A stretch of DNA of 64,000 bases from Platynereis dumerilii (GCA_026936325.1 JAPTHN010000025.1:4432001-4496000), one strand, 5' to 3'. Positions 9,240 through 21,727 are shown, counted from the stretch's first letter. Made by a program: numbers and translations. The notes: a model not told the origin generated them from the letters alone.

Positions 9240-10590
9240 ATCCAGGTTTTTTTGGGGGGGGGGGTGTAGAGGGAGAAGGGTGAGATAATGATCAGTGAGA
9301 CATCTTTTAGTACCCTACTAAAAAGGCTTGTAGTGGCCAGGTGCAGATTTAGTAGGAGTCAGGCCATGTTATAGAACTATATCCTACATCTTCCACACAA
9401 CAGTGTCTATCCCCCCCCCCCCAACTGAATCCTGGATCTGCCCCAGGTACCCTAAAGTTCAGTTCTATGTCCTGTTTGGGGAGAAGTATATGTTACACTA
9501 ACCCAAATGTAAATTCACTTGTGGAGTTGTTTTTTGCACCCAGAGAATGTTTTTGTAGCAAGATTGAATGTACATGTGTCAAGATAGATAGAGATTAGCT
9601 TGATAGATAAATGGATATGGTAAGTGCAGCCGACATAGCTCCAGAGATGGAAGAGAGAGCACTTGTCCTTAACATGTTATTTAGCCCATGTGAGGGATCT
9701 TTTTCTTGCCCAGCCCAGGCACTGATATGAGAGGCCACCAAGTTAATGCCTCATGATGACTGTCATCGGTACGACATCCAGCTGGGATTTTGCTCATGAA
9801 GGCCCACTGAGCATTTCGAATTCCCGAACCTGCGAACCAGGGTTCAAAACTTTAAACTCATGCTGGCAAAGACAGCTAAAGACCTTCAGCAATCAGCATT
9901 GTTAGAAGTTAAAATGGATTTTAAAATCAATATATAATCACGTGAATACGGTGGTTGCAATAGGATGCTGAGCATATCTTTTGTTTGACAAGAACTTGAG
10001 GGATCAGCTGTTTGATGCACTGTTTGTATTTGTTATCTCAAAGTACTCAAAAGCCTTGTAAATATTTAATGTATCATTAATCAAACTTGAGTTATTTGAC
10101 AAAAAAAAAAGTAATATCTAGATTGGATTTGTCTCAAATACTATGAATGAGATAATTTTAGGTTGTTTTGATCCGAGTAGTAATAGTACTAATTATTTAT
10201 TGGTCTTTGTTTGAAGTGAATTATTATCAAATGGAAAGAAAGAATATGAATCAAATTGAATCGTTTTGGATCACTGTGCTGGGTTTGAAACTTCGAAATC
10301 CAACTCTGGCCGCAGTGGTCAATTGGTTATCATCATACTATTAATTCATGGATCCCTCATGCAACTCCAGGCAAACTACTGATTATTCTGTTATGAGAAC
10401 TTGCAACAAGTCAAGCTTTCCTGCACTGTCCACGAGGTCCTTAGCCGAGGTTTGTGTTTGTAATTACAGCCAAAGAAATAGAAGTGATGCTTTATGTGTT
10501 CTTCCCTCCCCGACCCATGTCTTCATGGGTTTTATGCTAGTCCTTTTAAATTGAAAGTCTACGAGTCAGTCCAGCTAGGAATCTAAAATC
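9240..10590. other. Non-coding, old repeats
   Basis: A G-run (9248-9262) and a C-run (9410-9422) bracket motifs resembling GGATCCAG-type MITE ends (GCAGATTTAG, GGATCTGCC), possibly a broken copy of the family at 22167. The block 9690-9870 resembles 3720-3850. Nothing else is recognisable and no exon is seen. Confidence 0.35.
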
Positions 10591-10591
10591 T

Positions 10592-10660
10592 TGTGAGACA
10601 TAATTGATCTTGAGCTTTTCGGATCTTCTCGAGGCACTTTTTCTACAGTCGGTCTGTAAT
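10592..10660 (+). mobile_element. Fragment of the TTA-flanked MITE family
   Basis: It carries ACATAATTGATCTTGAGC, then TTCGGATCTTCTCGAGGC, then ACTTTTTCTACAGTCGG. The order matches the complete copies at 55622-55808 and 57060-57273. Only one arm remains. Confidence 0.65.
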
Positions 10661-11099
10661 GTTATTCTCCATACACAATGCGTTTAATCGACCGAATATG
10701 GTAACATTGTACATTTCACTTTCGCTGTATGAACTGTCAAATGCCTGTGGAAGATCAACAAAGATATCAAAGTTGCCCTTAACCTTCAGGTCTCGCCTCC
10801 CAGGGTACAATTGCTGTTTGCACTTGCTTAGTAGGTCATGACCTTTGCCCTGACCTCAAAACAAGATCAAAGGTCACAAAGGAATGTTTTGTGCTATTTA
10901 TAGTGTCTAGACTGCCCTAGATGGTTGTCTTGTTGTCTAGTGACTGCAGGATGACCATGGCTAGTGTATATTGTGTATCTAATGACCCTGGCCTTTGTAT
11001 TGTTTTATTGAAGTGTGATAGTGCAGTGATCAACACAATGTGAAGTGTTTGTAAAAACTGAAAGATGATTGTTTGGGACAGATTACCAGTAGATGCACT

Positions 11100-11205
11100 T
11101 GTACTTGTATCATAGGACTGTCCTTGTTGCAGTGTGTGAAGTGGTCTCTTGTGGGGAGTGTGGTCTCTCTTCTGGGTGCAAAATTGATTAAATATACAAA
11201 ATTGA
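11100..11205 (+). repeat. Dispersed copy of the 1374-1961 repeat unit
   Basis: TGTGTGAAGTGGTCTCTTG, then GGGGAGTGTGGTCTCTC and GGGTGCAAA match the second half of the tandem unit. Confidence 0.6.
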
Positions 11206-12525
11206 CAAAATGTCCAACGACACAGCAATGATACAAAGGATTGTTAAAACTATTGTCCAACATAGGTCCGGATTGGAAATTGTCTGCATTTGTTACATTT
11301 TTCACGGTGCAATACTTATTTAGGAGCTTTAAAGTTTCAAGAATTCCAGAATGGATGTCTTGAACAATGTGAATGACTGCCTTGAGTAGGCCTACATTTG
11401 TACGCCTCAATTTAATCCTTGAAGTGATATTGTAGTCATCCCTGCCCCACAATAAAGGTTCTACAACTCTCTAGACATTGTAGACAAGACTAATTCCCTC
11501 TTGAACTGTGAAGAAGTCTCTCTACACTACTCTTACACCCCTCTGAGGGCTAATAACTATGCCCCAGGGATCCATCTGTAAGTGCATAGTCACCAGACCA
11601 TGAAATTCCAATCTCCATGGCAACCTTTTCAGTTGTCATTGTTATGCTGTTCTGTGTTGTTCTGATTGTCATCTGAAAGTCATCACTATTGTGGTTGCTA
11701 TGATGCTATTGTGGATTTGTGGTTGCTATGGTGATTGTTATTGTGGTTGTTATGGTGATTGTTATGGTGATTAACACTGATTGGTGATTGAATCTCTTGC
11801 ATGGGGTATGGAACTGATTGGTGATTCAATCTGCTTGAAGATGTCTCAGTAAATGAGTTATATATTGATGACTTCATAATGATGTCATGATGACATCATA
11901 ACTGGACATGATGTCATAATTCTCTACATAATTGAATTTTCAAGAACTGGTTGAAGTTGTGCAAACATTCTCAATAAATGATAATAGATGACTGATTGAT
12001 AAACCAATTGATTTGTTGATCAGTTTTGCGACAAATCTAAATCTATTGGCGGACATTAGGTTACCTTCACAATTTTAACTGGGCACTGATTGATAAACTG
12101 TCTAACAAGAAGACAATAAGATAAGACAGATGGAACAGAATAACTATTGAACTGTAGATGTCAGTATTCTTTGAAATTGAATAGATTTTAAGATCTGTGA
12201 AGTACTGAATATGAATTCCTTGAAATTTATTGAGATGTTTGTTATTGTGTGAATATTGATGAATTATGTCAATTTGCAATATTTAATGAATATTATGACA
12301 TCATTCTTACATTTGTCTCTCATTAGCATTGCTTTGATGTGTTCTATGGGAATCATTGAGGCTCATGAGTCATAATTAAAAGGGTGTCAATTGTCAGACC
12401 CTCTTTGGGGAATCCCCTATTGATTGGCCTAGAACCCCATTTCAGAACACTTAAATGACTCAATTCGCGACTAGAGTGAGTCTACACGCTCAATAGGGGT
12501 GATCTGTACGTGGAATAGCACTGAA
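11206..12525. other. Non-coding, simple-sequence rich
   Basis: Degenerate (GTGGTTGCTATGGTGATT)-type repeats lie at 11690-11775. A group of TGATGTCA/TGACATCA motifs lies at 11860-11915. Short ORFs have no recognisable domain. Confidence 0.4.
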
Positions 12526-12722
12526 ACAGGGCTGCTAATCATCATGATCATTACGTCTTAGGTCCAGGGTTTGAATTCAACTCTTGCCGGGTCACCTGGG
12601 TCTATGTTGGATGGCTCTTTCAATCATCCTCATTGCTATGTCCTCCTGTTCAAGCTGTCCTTATTAGCCTTATTAGCCTACCAAGTACATAAATGCAGGA
12701 CGTAAAGCCCCAATCATCCATC
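12526..12722 (+). mobile_element. tRNA-derived SINE, main subfamily
   Basis: The B box is CAGGGTTTGAATTCAAC. The body is TCTATGTTGGATGGC and the tail GACGTAAAGCCCCAATCATC. The A-box region is lost. A short internal duplication of TTATTAGCC is present. Confidence 0.85.
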
Positions 12723-13025
12723 CTACCACTTCAACCGGATGCACCTTCTTCATAAACTAAACACCCGTCTCTGAATTGAAGAGATATGGTATTTAGTGCC
12801 CTCGCACTGGCTCGTATGCTAATCAAGTAAAAGCGGTGTTGCCTCTCAGGAGGATTACTACATTTGGCTTTTTGCCAGAAGATGAGGGATTTAGACATGT
12901 TCTGCATCTTTGGTCCAGGCCATCTTCTTGTTAAGTATTTCTAGGTATGGGGGCTATTTGAGGGGATTATTTGCGCAATCTGGGTGGTCTCTAATGGTTA
13001 AACCAATGCTATGTTCTCATTTAGA

Positions 13026-13240
13026 AGGGGGGAGGGGTTGGCCTAGTGTTAGCGTGCTGGACTGCCAATCGCTGGGTCCAGGGTTCGAATCCAGCTCTTG
13101 CCGGGTCACCTGGGCAGAGGCTGGGCTTATGTTGGACCGCAGTTTCAATCATCCTTTGCCTTTTTGCTGTGTCCTCCTCCTGTTCTAATTAGCCTACCAA
13201 GTGCATAGATGCAGGACGTTAAGCCCCAATCATCCGTCCA
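13026..13240 (+). mobile_element. tRNA-derived SINE, full length with target duplication
   Basis: A 215-bp copy flanked by the perfect 11-bp direct repeat TCTCATTTAGA (13015-13025 and 13241-13251), which fixes the element ends. The A box lies in GGTTGGCCTAGTGTTAGCG and the B box in GGGTTCGAATCC. The head resembles tRNA-Glu/Asp/Gly types. The tail is GTTAAGCCCCAATCATCC. Confidence 0.93.
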
Positions 13241-13857
13241 TCTCATTTAGAGGTCCCAGCTTTGATTCCTGCAGCAATCCTGCTCCTCGAACAATCTTGT
13301 ATTACACAGTACTTCAGTCATAAAACATGATAAAGTTATCTCAACTGAATTGTGCATAAATACACTCCTGGAACTAGGCTCAGAAAACAGCACAGATTGT
13401 GCTGCTGATAAGAACAGGGACCGAAGGGTGAAAAGCAATTAGCATCGGTCCTATCTCCTGTATATGGCCATTAATGTTGTTAATGGTCAACAAAAATTTG
13501 GGCTGCAGAGTCACTTTCTAATCTGCCTAAAACCCCCTTCTTAGTCCATGAATCAAATTTTAAGGATCCACAGTGACAGAGGACTAATCCGTCATTTTCA
13601 GTCGGGCTTTCTGAGACATGCATGTCAGTTCTTTTCCTGTTTTAAAAAGCCGATTTTAACCTACAATTCTAGAGGATTTACCGAAAAAGATAAACTCAAT
13701 AATGTCTTGGCCTTGTGGGGTGACCAGTTGATATCTGACATGCTGACCACAAAGATGGGGTGCTGTAAACATATCAGGACATTAAGGAGATAAACACCTC
13801 CATGGGGCAATCACACCAAACTGCCTTCCTTGGTCACTAATGACCCTGCTCTGAGCC

Positions 13858-13912
13858 TAGTTCCAGGAGTGAATACAGGACGTAAAGCCCCAATCATCCA
13901 TCCATCCATCAA
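13858..13912 (+). mobile_element. SINE tail fragment
   Basis: ATACAGGACGTAAAGCCCC, then AATCATCCATCCATCCATC. Only the 3' end is present. Confidence 0.8.
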
Positions 13913-14139
13913 CCTCAACTGAGTTAACTCATTTGTCAATAACCAATGTAAGATAGTCACACCTGATGCTAGTATAGTATAGCCATTGAAAAGCGAATAT
14001 GTTATTTTTGTCAAATATATGTTGTTTGATAATCCACTTTCCAAGGATAAATTCCTATAGTCAGTGAATATGACTATGAGAAGAGAGCTTTTTTAGCAAA
14101 AGTTGGATCCCAGGGGGCAGCTTTTGTTAAACATCTAAT

Positions 14140-14470
14140 CAGGGCCAGTCCTAGCTTTACGAAAGTTTTAGCCCAACCATTAGCCAAATTCAAAAAAATT
14201 TAGCCAATTTACGGTATTTGTAGCCAGCGATTATGACTGAAAACAAAGATGGTTGGATGATTGGGGCCTTTAAGTCAAAAGATCATTAAGGTTACCAGAG
14301 GAGTCTGGTGCAGAGGGGTATAAAATGTGTTGACCAATTTGTCAACAGAAAAAATATGTTTGTTCCATGGTCACTTGTTAGCCAAAGTTTTAGCCAAACT
14401 GAATTTTTTTTAGCCATTTGAAGCATGGATTAGCCATTGGCTAATTGGCTAATGGGTAGGACAGGCCCTG
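14140..14470. mobile_element. hAT MITE, 331 bp, exact 8-bp target duplication
   Basis: The ends CAGGGCCAGTCCTA (left) and TAGGACAGGCCCTG (right) are inverted with one mismatch. CATCTAAT flanks both sides (14132-14139 and 14471-14478). The subterminal region is full of TTAGCCAA motifs on both arms. No transposase is present. A minus-strand SINE tail fragment lies inside near 14250-14275. Confidence 0.9.
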
Positions 14471-14907
14471 CATCTAATCAGTATGCACACCATATAAAAA
14501 TTTATATCATATACTCAAACCACATTGATGTACTTCTGTGACAATGTATGAACTTACAGTGTCTATATATGTGTTTCTATCATTTAAATGAATTTGCAGA
14601 GATAAAATGATGTGACAAATATATATTTTTGCATTGATTAGACCTACAAGGTTCCGGGGGGAGGGGGGGCACAGATACTATATGTCAAAAGATGTCTAAA
14701 TGTGTTGTTCGGGCCCGAAATTGAACTCAGGTCCAGACAACAGAACTAGACCCTTGGCTCAGTTTGAGGCATTCTATATTCATAGCTTTAGCTATTAGTA
14801 TTGCGCCAAGTTGCCAGGAAAGCTTATGGAAGAAAAATTTCGGAGCAGGATTCATTGTCTTCGAAATTGGTTGCCTGTTTTCGCCAGTCACCTCTTATTG
14901 TCAACTT

Positions 14908-15051
14908 TGACCTTTTGTGACCTTGCATGACCTTGTATGACCTTGTATGACCTTCAGCACTCCTATGACATTGAATTTGACCTTGGCTTCGGCCTAGAAG
15001 GTCAGTGTTCCACCCCAATCTGCTAAGAACTCTTGTTGTAGGTCAAGGTCA
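14908..15051. promoter_or_regulatory. Cluster of TGACCTT / TCAAGGTCA half-sites
   Basis: TGACCTT begins at 14908, 14918, 14928, 14938 and 14948, exactly 10 bp apart, with another at 14978. TCAAGGTCA lies at 15043-15051. TCAAGGTCA and its reverse TGACCTTGA are the extended half-sites of NR5A and ERR nuclear receptors. The regular spacing could also be a small 10-bp tandem repeat. Function is inference. Confidence 0.35.
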
Positions 15052-15059
15052 TCGTGGTC

Positions 15060-16647
15060 ATGTCTCAGGGTCGAGCCAGAAATGCCCTCATGCTTAGATA
15101 TTCATATTGGAATGTTCTCGGCTATTAGGTGTTGGCTTTATGCCGTTGTAGTCCGTTATAGTCCACAGTGTAAAGCTTTGTTTACTTTATATAAGGTCCT
15201 TCTGTTAGACCGCTCGGCGAAATAGACCTGAGGAAGATATGGAGGGCTGTTCCTTCACAAGGTCAGGTCAGCTCTGCAGATATGGAGACAGTATGTGTGA
15301 CAAAATCAATGAGTATAAGTTTGCCGTATAACTCCCTTGTTTTCATTTATACGTATGTCCGCAATATATGTCTTTTATTGTCCTACTATTCTCATATTAC
15401 TTTAGGAAGAATTTCTTTTCAGGCTTTATTAGCTCAAAACATAGAAATGATAGAAGACAAAATCAGAGCCTCTTTGTCGTAGGTTGTGGATGTGGTTTTA
15501 TTTAGTGCAAGAAGTGTTTAGTTTATTGTTCGTTAATACTTGCAATACTTCCAGAAGGATGCTTATTTTGACAATTTACCGACAGCGCAAAATACAAGAT
15601 ATCATAATACCACCTACATAGAGTAATAAAGTATGTATAGATTCTTGCAATTTTCCTTATACTTAGGCCAAGTTGTCATAAGTAACAAGAGTAATGTTCC
15701 TTGCGAAAGTGTCAAAGACAGCATGTAAAGATATTAGTCGAACCTGTTTTGATATATACTGTATTTACTAGATTTTAAAAACAATTTAAACTGTTAAAAA
15801 CCCACCCTTTCACGATGAACTCAAAGGGGACCTTTATTCGGTGTAACATTTATTTGTTTCGATGTGCACCTACCCAGGGCCTCTATTCGAGGTGTGGCCT
15901 CTATTTCAGGGCCTCTATTTGAGGGGGGGGCTTATATTTGAGGGAGGCCTTTAAACAAGTATATACTGTGTATATGTGACCAACTCTGTAGTGTATACGA
16001 TCCAGTGTATGCCTTTTCTTCCTCATACATATTAGTCGTAAATTCGCGCGTTACTTCCGTTGTCTCCTGTTGTCTTCCAGAAGAATGCCTATTTAGGTAA
16101 TACCAAAGCATAGTAGACAAGATATGGTGATACCCTGTGATGTATGGATTGGCTGTGACATCTGTAAAGTAAGAATGATACTAAGAATATATCCAAGATA
16201 CTCTGGAGATGCAAAAGATATCATAAGCAATCATATGACTTGAGACATCATAGAGGTGAAATGTATCTTGTTATATCTGCAATGGGGATGCCTCCATAAA
16301 GAAAGAAACACAAAGGAAATATCAATATTTTGCAATGATAGGAACTGAGCTGATGTCCAAAGTATCTTGATTCTGTAGACTGTGGCTGACTGGCATTGGT
16401 ATTTTTGCTGCCTTCTTTGACTCCTTTCTCAGTTCACAGTTCTGAGTGTTTGGAAACTTTGTGATGTCGAGCGCTGATTGGAGAATACAGTTCAACCCTG
16501 CCTATAGGTCTCTTGTAACTTGTGTGGTCAGTGTGGACCTATATTATCTCTGTCAAAGGTGTAGACCCAAACAATTCTCTCCATTGTAGTAACTGAAGAA
16601 CTTGACTTTTTCTCAAAATTATTCTCCTAATGCAATCTGTCTACCTT
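15060..16647. other. Non-coding, GGGCCTCTATTTGAGG-type repeat inside
   Basis: At 15860-15950 the motif GGCCTCTATTTGAGG recurs about four times with variation. TATATACTGT lies on both sides (15753-15762 and 15960-15969) and could be a target duplication. Blocks at 15545-15610 and 16075-16135 resemble each other (CTTCCAGAAG-ATGC). No exon seen. Confidence 0.4.
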
Positions 16648-16731
16648 TGCTTCATTGCTGTGTCCTCCTGCTGTCTGAATTGCTTACCACGTTGCATAAA
16701 TACTGGAAAAAAGCCCCAATCATCCATCCAT
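16648..16731 (+). mobile_element. SINE 3' fragment
   Basis: TTCATTGCTGTGTCCTCCTG, then AAGCCCCAATCATCCATCC. Confidence 0.85.
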
Positions 16732-17189
16732 CTTTCGCTATATGAAATTCTATTACCTGTGGTATTCTCAGCAATCTAAGAGTCTACATCATTATTGCCG
16801 TGCTCAAATTACTCTTCTCTTTGGCCAGTATACTTCATTAAATAGCAAGTCATATCTTACAGATCCTAACGCCAAAGAAATTGATGTTCCTTGATCCTTT
16901 GTCGTTGCTTCCTTAACAACGAGTCTGTAGTAACTTTCTACTTCATTTGATTATTGCAACATTTACCAAGATTCAGCGTCTAGAGTCTGTATATCTATAG
17001 ACCCAAGAATGGATTATTTTCTGTAGATAATTTGATTATTAATCCATACTGTGATAAGTACTTCTCTCAGCGAGTGGTATCTTTACTTGAAAGTTTGTGA
17101 ACATGAAATTTTGTAAAGTATTATATCGTCAATATCGGGTCACAATCAATAGATATTTAGATAGAGTCTGATGTCTTCTGGAATCTGGG

Positions 17190-17434
17190 GGCCTATGTTG
17201 GACGGTTGGTTCAATCTTACTTGCTGTGTACTCCTGTCTGGTGACAGAGTGCTAGGCTGCCGATCGCTAGGTCCAGGGTTCGAATCCAGTTCTTGCCGGG
17301 TCACCTGGGCATTGTGGGCAATGATGGATGGCAGGCTCAATCATCCTTCACCACCTCATTGCTGTGTCCTCCTCATGTCCTAATTAGCCTACCAAGTGCA
17401 TAAATACTGAACGTAAAGCCTCAATTATCCATCC
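17190..17434 (+). mobile_element. SINE pair, second copy joined inside the first
   Basis: A body fragment (CCTATGTTGGACGGTTGG, 17191-17236) runs into a second copy that begins mid-head (GTGCTAGGCTGCCGATCG), with B box GGGTTCGAATCC and tail AACGTAAAGCCTCAATTATC. Confidence 0.8.
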
Positions 17435-17518
17435 TTGCTTTGCAACTTAGGACTCCAGCGCCGGGATTTTACACTAAGGTCAGTCATATTATGGGACTTG
17501 CGACGTAGTCAAGAACCT

Positions 17519-17598
17519 TCGCCTCACTGCTGTGTCCCCCCTCCTGTCCTAATTAGCCTGCCAAGTGAATAAATACAGGACATAAAGCCCCAATCATG
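17519..17598 (+). mobile_element. SINE 3' fragment
   Basis: CGCCTCACTGCTGTGTCC, then ATACAGGACATAAAGCCCC. Confidence 0.85.
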
Positions 17599-18197
17599 GA
17601 CAAGTACTGTCTGTACTAATACAGTGTACTTTCAATACAATTCAAACAATATACGATACATTTATCCATTCAAATACAATCCCTTAAGTAGTATCGCTTT
17701 TCTTCCTCAGCCTTCAGGATCAAATTTAATCTGCGGTATTCCATATATAATGCCACTAAATCAACACTGAACAGTAATTGAACACAATAGCCGAGTGTCA
17801 GCTGTGTCAGGAGTCTGTTTGCTTCACTAAAAGATAGTCTGAGAAAAACCGGAAGAAAAACTGCGAAAGAAAAATTGGGCGAATTTGTTCCGCCCCAAAT
17901 CAAACGGCCATTAATCAAGATGCCCCCTAGACACTTAATCAATAGGAGGAGAGGAGGGCTAAATGTCTGGGGAGTCGGGACGATATTGTAGGAAGTGGAA
18001 TTTTGAGATATTTCACAACCAGAAGAGTAAATTACGAGCTCAATCACTAAAGATTTATTGAAGAGAAACACTGCTAAGGGTGTTAGGCTGAAAGGCTGAG
18101 GGGAAATTGAGAGAGCTTTGGGTTGTATTTAGTGGATGTAAGTAAAATGAAATTGCTGGGGAATTGTTAATGTCCTGTTCAACCCAGGGTTCGATGG

Positions 18198-18402
18198 AAG
18201 GGAGAGTTGGTCTAGTGGTAGCGTGTTAGGCTGGCAATCGCTGGGTCCAGGGTTCGATCCAGCTCTTGGTAACCTGGGTCGATGTTGGCCGGTTGTTTCA
18301 ATCATCCTTCGCCTCATTGCCGTGTCCTCCTTCTGCCCTAATTAGGCTACCAGGTGCACAAATACAGGACGTAAAGCCCCGATCATCCATCCATCCATCC
18401 AT
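18198..18402 (+). mobile_element. tRNA-derived SINE, near full length
   Basis: The head is GAGTTGGTCTAGTGGTAGCG. The B box is GGGTTCGATCC. A small deletion follows, then the body and a tail with four ATCC units. Confidence 0.9.
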
Positions 18403-20020
18403 GACATTTTATGTTGTGTGTAGTACTGTGTGCCTTGGCTTAATATGCTTGGCTGATACGTACAAATGTTTTTTAAAATAAAAAACTAGTGTTATTTCAA
18501 TGTTAAACAGGCATAAGGAGAAAACTTCCTTTAAATTAATCAAACTCTCGGAAAGATAATACGTTTTTAAAGTTTAAACGGCATCAGTTACCTCAGTGCA
18601 ACTAACGAAATACTGCGAATTTCCGAAATAGCCGTAATAGGCAAATTCCAATGTCTTTACTTCTGCAGATTTCATTTGTAACTTGAAAGTCAGAATGAAC
18701 TCGGTTCTCTCGGATCGCTAGATCATTTGAAAGTCGATACTTAATTGACTTCAAAGGCTTCACAACTCTTAAAGTAGGAAAGCGCATTAAACTTGGCTTC
18801 AAAACAAGATACGTTGATTTCATGCCAGCCTTCATTGACGATTGTCGGGATTTCGGTTCAAACTTCACTTTTCTAATAAAGTTACTTTTTATATAAATGG
18901 CATTTTAAGTAATAAAATTTCTATTGGAATTGTCTGAGAGTCGCAGTGAATTTTTTTTCTAGGGAATTATCTCAATAAATGAAAGCTGAGGGATTTATTT
19001 CTTTATGATTAAGCATATTAAGTAATTGTTTTATAACTGATGCAGACTGATGAAATGTTCATGGATGTTATGAATTTAAGTATTTGACATTTTTCATGCT
19101 TATTCATAGCAAAAATAGATGAAGACAATGACTGAAGCTCTTTGATATTGTTTGCAGGCCCTATGTATATTTGAATGAATATTTTTAAAGGGATGTGTCA
19201 ATGGCGTTTTTTAGCATCTGACACCGATACCGGTATATTTCGCGATATGACCGCCATTCAAATTCATGATACCAATGTATTATTAGAGCCCGTGCAACCG
19301 AACCTATTTATTGAATTGTAAATTTATATTATTATGACTGTCAGATTTTATATATTTCAGTTATTTCTGAATAAATGACAGCAAATGTAACTGAGTGTAT
19401 GTCATTTGGTGAAAATGCATGAGTTCTTCACCTTGAGTACTTATTAGGTCACAAGGTCACAGAAGGTCACTACTCATGGCTACTCATGAGGGAGAAATGT
19501 GATTGGTTGACCTCTCGTTGCTATGACAATGAACTTGTTGACATGGCTGCCATCATAGCAACCAGTTGTTGTTGGCATGGTAATGCAGCACATTCAATTG
19601 TCAATGCTGTCAGTCCCCCAACAATAGTACATTAGTTGGCAACCTTCCACTGGTAGGAGGTTATAATTGAATAAATTTGGGGGAAATCTGTGAAAATGGA
19701 CTACATAAATAGTCCCTATTAGTATTCGGTATTCCCAAATAATGATTTAGTTGTACTTGCACCCAAAAACCCATATATTCATGTCAGAATAAGTTGTCGT
19801 CAAGTTGTGGAATGAATTGTCGCATTTATCACATGCTGGTATATTTTCATCTAACATTTAGACCTATGAATTTGCTCTGAACGTTCTTGCCGACTCTTCG
19901 TGAGCAATTATAAAGTTATCATAATTTCAAAAATTAATTTATTGTTTATATGAGTATTAATAAATATGACCATTTCGGCATATCCATTTGAATTCGAATA
20001 ATATAACATTTGGTCGCTGT
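18403..20020. other. Non-coding, nothing recognised
   Basis: AT-rich. The 88-codon minus-strand frame at 18602-18868 has no recognisable domain. No repeat with defined ends seen. Confidence 0.45.
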
Positions 20021-20115
20021 GTTAAGACCACCCCTTCTGCGGCCATGAAGTGGTCTCTTGTGGGGGCCTGGGGGTGTGGTCTTTTTGTGTCCAAAATGCA
20101 TGAATATAAGGAAGG
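20021..20115 (+). repeat. Dispersed copy of the 1374-1961 repeat unit
   Basis: GACCACCCCTTCTGC, then GCCATGAAGTGGTCTCTTG and GGGGGTGTGGTC match the tandem unit at 1669-1800. Confidence 0.75.
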
Positions 20116-20759
20116 TGGTCACATGGGCCTTGACAGGAGAACAGGATCAACACATGCTAAAGTAAACAAGTAAACAAAACAAAGTAAACATGTAAACAAA
20201 CAATGGAATCAAACACAGAATAGCTGGACTCCATCAAATGTCTATAACTGGGAGCACAGCTTTTCAACCAAAATCATAAATTGGCATGATCTGTACACTC
20301 AATTCTTCTAATAAATGGTCACGAACATGGACAGGGAAAATTTTTGTAGAGGCAAAAATTAAATTTATTTTATAAAAATTAAAAGCAGACAGAATATTCC
20401 TTTAAATTAATCAAAGATGTGAATCTCCCTGATTTAAATTCTCCAAGCAAGTCCAACCCTTCCTTGAGGGCTGCACTATGTGTACTAACCTGAACTTTTA
20501 TTAATTTATATCTGATTCAGCAGTTATGCGAATTATCTCAAAGAGAATGCATCATATTCTATTTTCATTCCAATCACTGAACCTATGAATTTTTTTGGAA
20601 CGCTTTCTTTGATTTTCTTTTTATCTTTCCTTTAATCGTGATTATTATTCATGAGGTTGTCAAGTAGGGTTAGAATGCATGTCAATAGGATTTTCATGTT
20701 GAAATGCCTTCTTTAAAAACATGAATTTGTCCTAAAACAGATAGTGGTGTGCATCTTAA

Positions 20760-21563
20760 GGTGGCTCGCTACTCATGGAGCAGCAATGGCGGCGTCACCA
20801 TAGCAACCACAGCCAGCAGAGCTCTGTGGACTGCTCTTTTGGCTTTTTATAATTCCGTGCGACTGCCACTTCGTTTGTCATTTGCGTCACTTCTATTAGG
20901 GTTAGAAACTTCTGGTTTGAAGCATTAGATGCGCTATGAACATCACTATGACATGCCAGAGATTCAGCTTTATGGTCCGAATAGAAACTTTTTACACGCG
21001 ATTTTCGGCAAGCCGGTCTAATTTCTAAAAATTGACTTTGAGATATAAATAAATTTTTATCTCAATTTCTATCGCGGTAGCAAACCTTCTCTTATACATT
21101 TTATTGTTCCTAACAATATTTGGAAATTAATGACAAAAAAATGAGAAATCCTATCCCGTCAATTTTTTTTAGCGCCATGGTTTATAAAAAAAATTAAAAT
21201 TGTCAAAATCAAAACTTTTATTCCGAGCCCCTTGGAAAGTCCTTTAAACTAAATATATCTCTTTGAAATTTTAATCAGCAGTTCCATTGAAGTTTTTTCT
21301 TCAATTCCATGCTTCATTTCATAATATGGGATGCATGACCACTGAATGGCAGGACAAACTTCACAGAAAGAAAGATAAGAAAAAAATTGAGTTTTTCAGG
21401 TTTGCGTGGACTGACTTTCTTGTACATAACCTCAAATATTTCGAAAAAAAGGCTGGTTGCGACCTCTTTTTTTTACATATCCTTGCTATAAACTATATTT
21501 TGGATCATTCTAAACTATTTTTGAGAAATCCTATCATAGAAAGTTCACGAGTATCGAGCCACC
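20760..21563. mobile_element. TTAA-flanked TIR element, 804 bp (piggyBac-like MITE?)
   Basis: The left end is GGTGGCTCGCTACTCATGG. The right end, on the minus strand, is GGTGGCTCGATACTCGTG. Both are flanked by TTAA (20756-20759 and 21564-21567), the duplication used by piggyBac transposases. No transposase is present. The open frame at 21287-21682 spans its right end and shows no domain. A GTCACCATAGCAAC motif lies at 20794-20807. Confidence 0.7.
20794..20807 (+). promoter_or_regulatory. RFX X-box-like motif
   Basis: GTCACCATAGCAAC fits the RFX consensus GTNRCC-N2-RGYAAC. It lies near the left end of the TTAA-flanked element, so other copies of that element could carry it too. Confidence 0.35.
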
Positions 21564-21727
21564 TTAAAAGCTTTGCCCTGAGGCAGTGTGATTTTGAAGC
21601 AGATAGCAGTAGGATTTTTAGAAATAGGGCAACTAGCCTCAAGAGAGTACTTACTGTAAAAGAGGTCAAAATAGTTTTTTAGGGACTTGTGATAATGAGA
21701 TTTTGTTGCTCTAATGTAGACCATACG

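Noticed and set aside
15753-15969. TATATACTGT direct repeats as a target duplication of the GGGCCTCTATTTGAGG block
   Set aside because: The AT-rich decamer is low in information and no inverted ends accompany it, so it is mentioned but not called as an element.
21287-21682. 131-codon + strand frame as a transposase
   Set aside because: It runs over the right end of the TTAA-flanked element and shows no catalytic motif.
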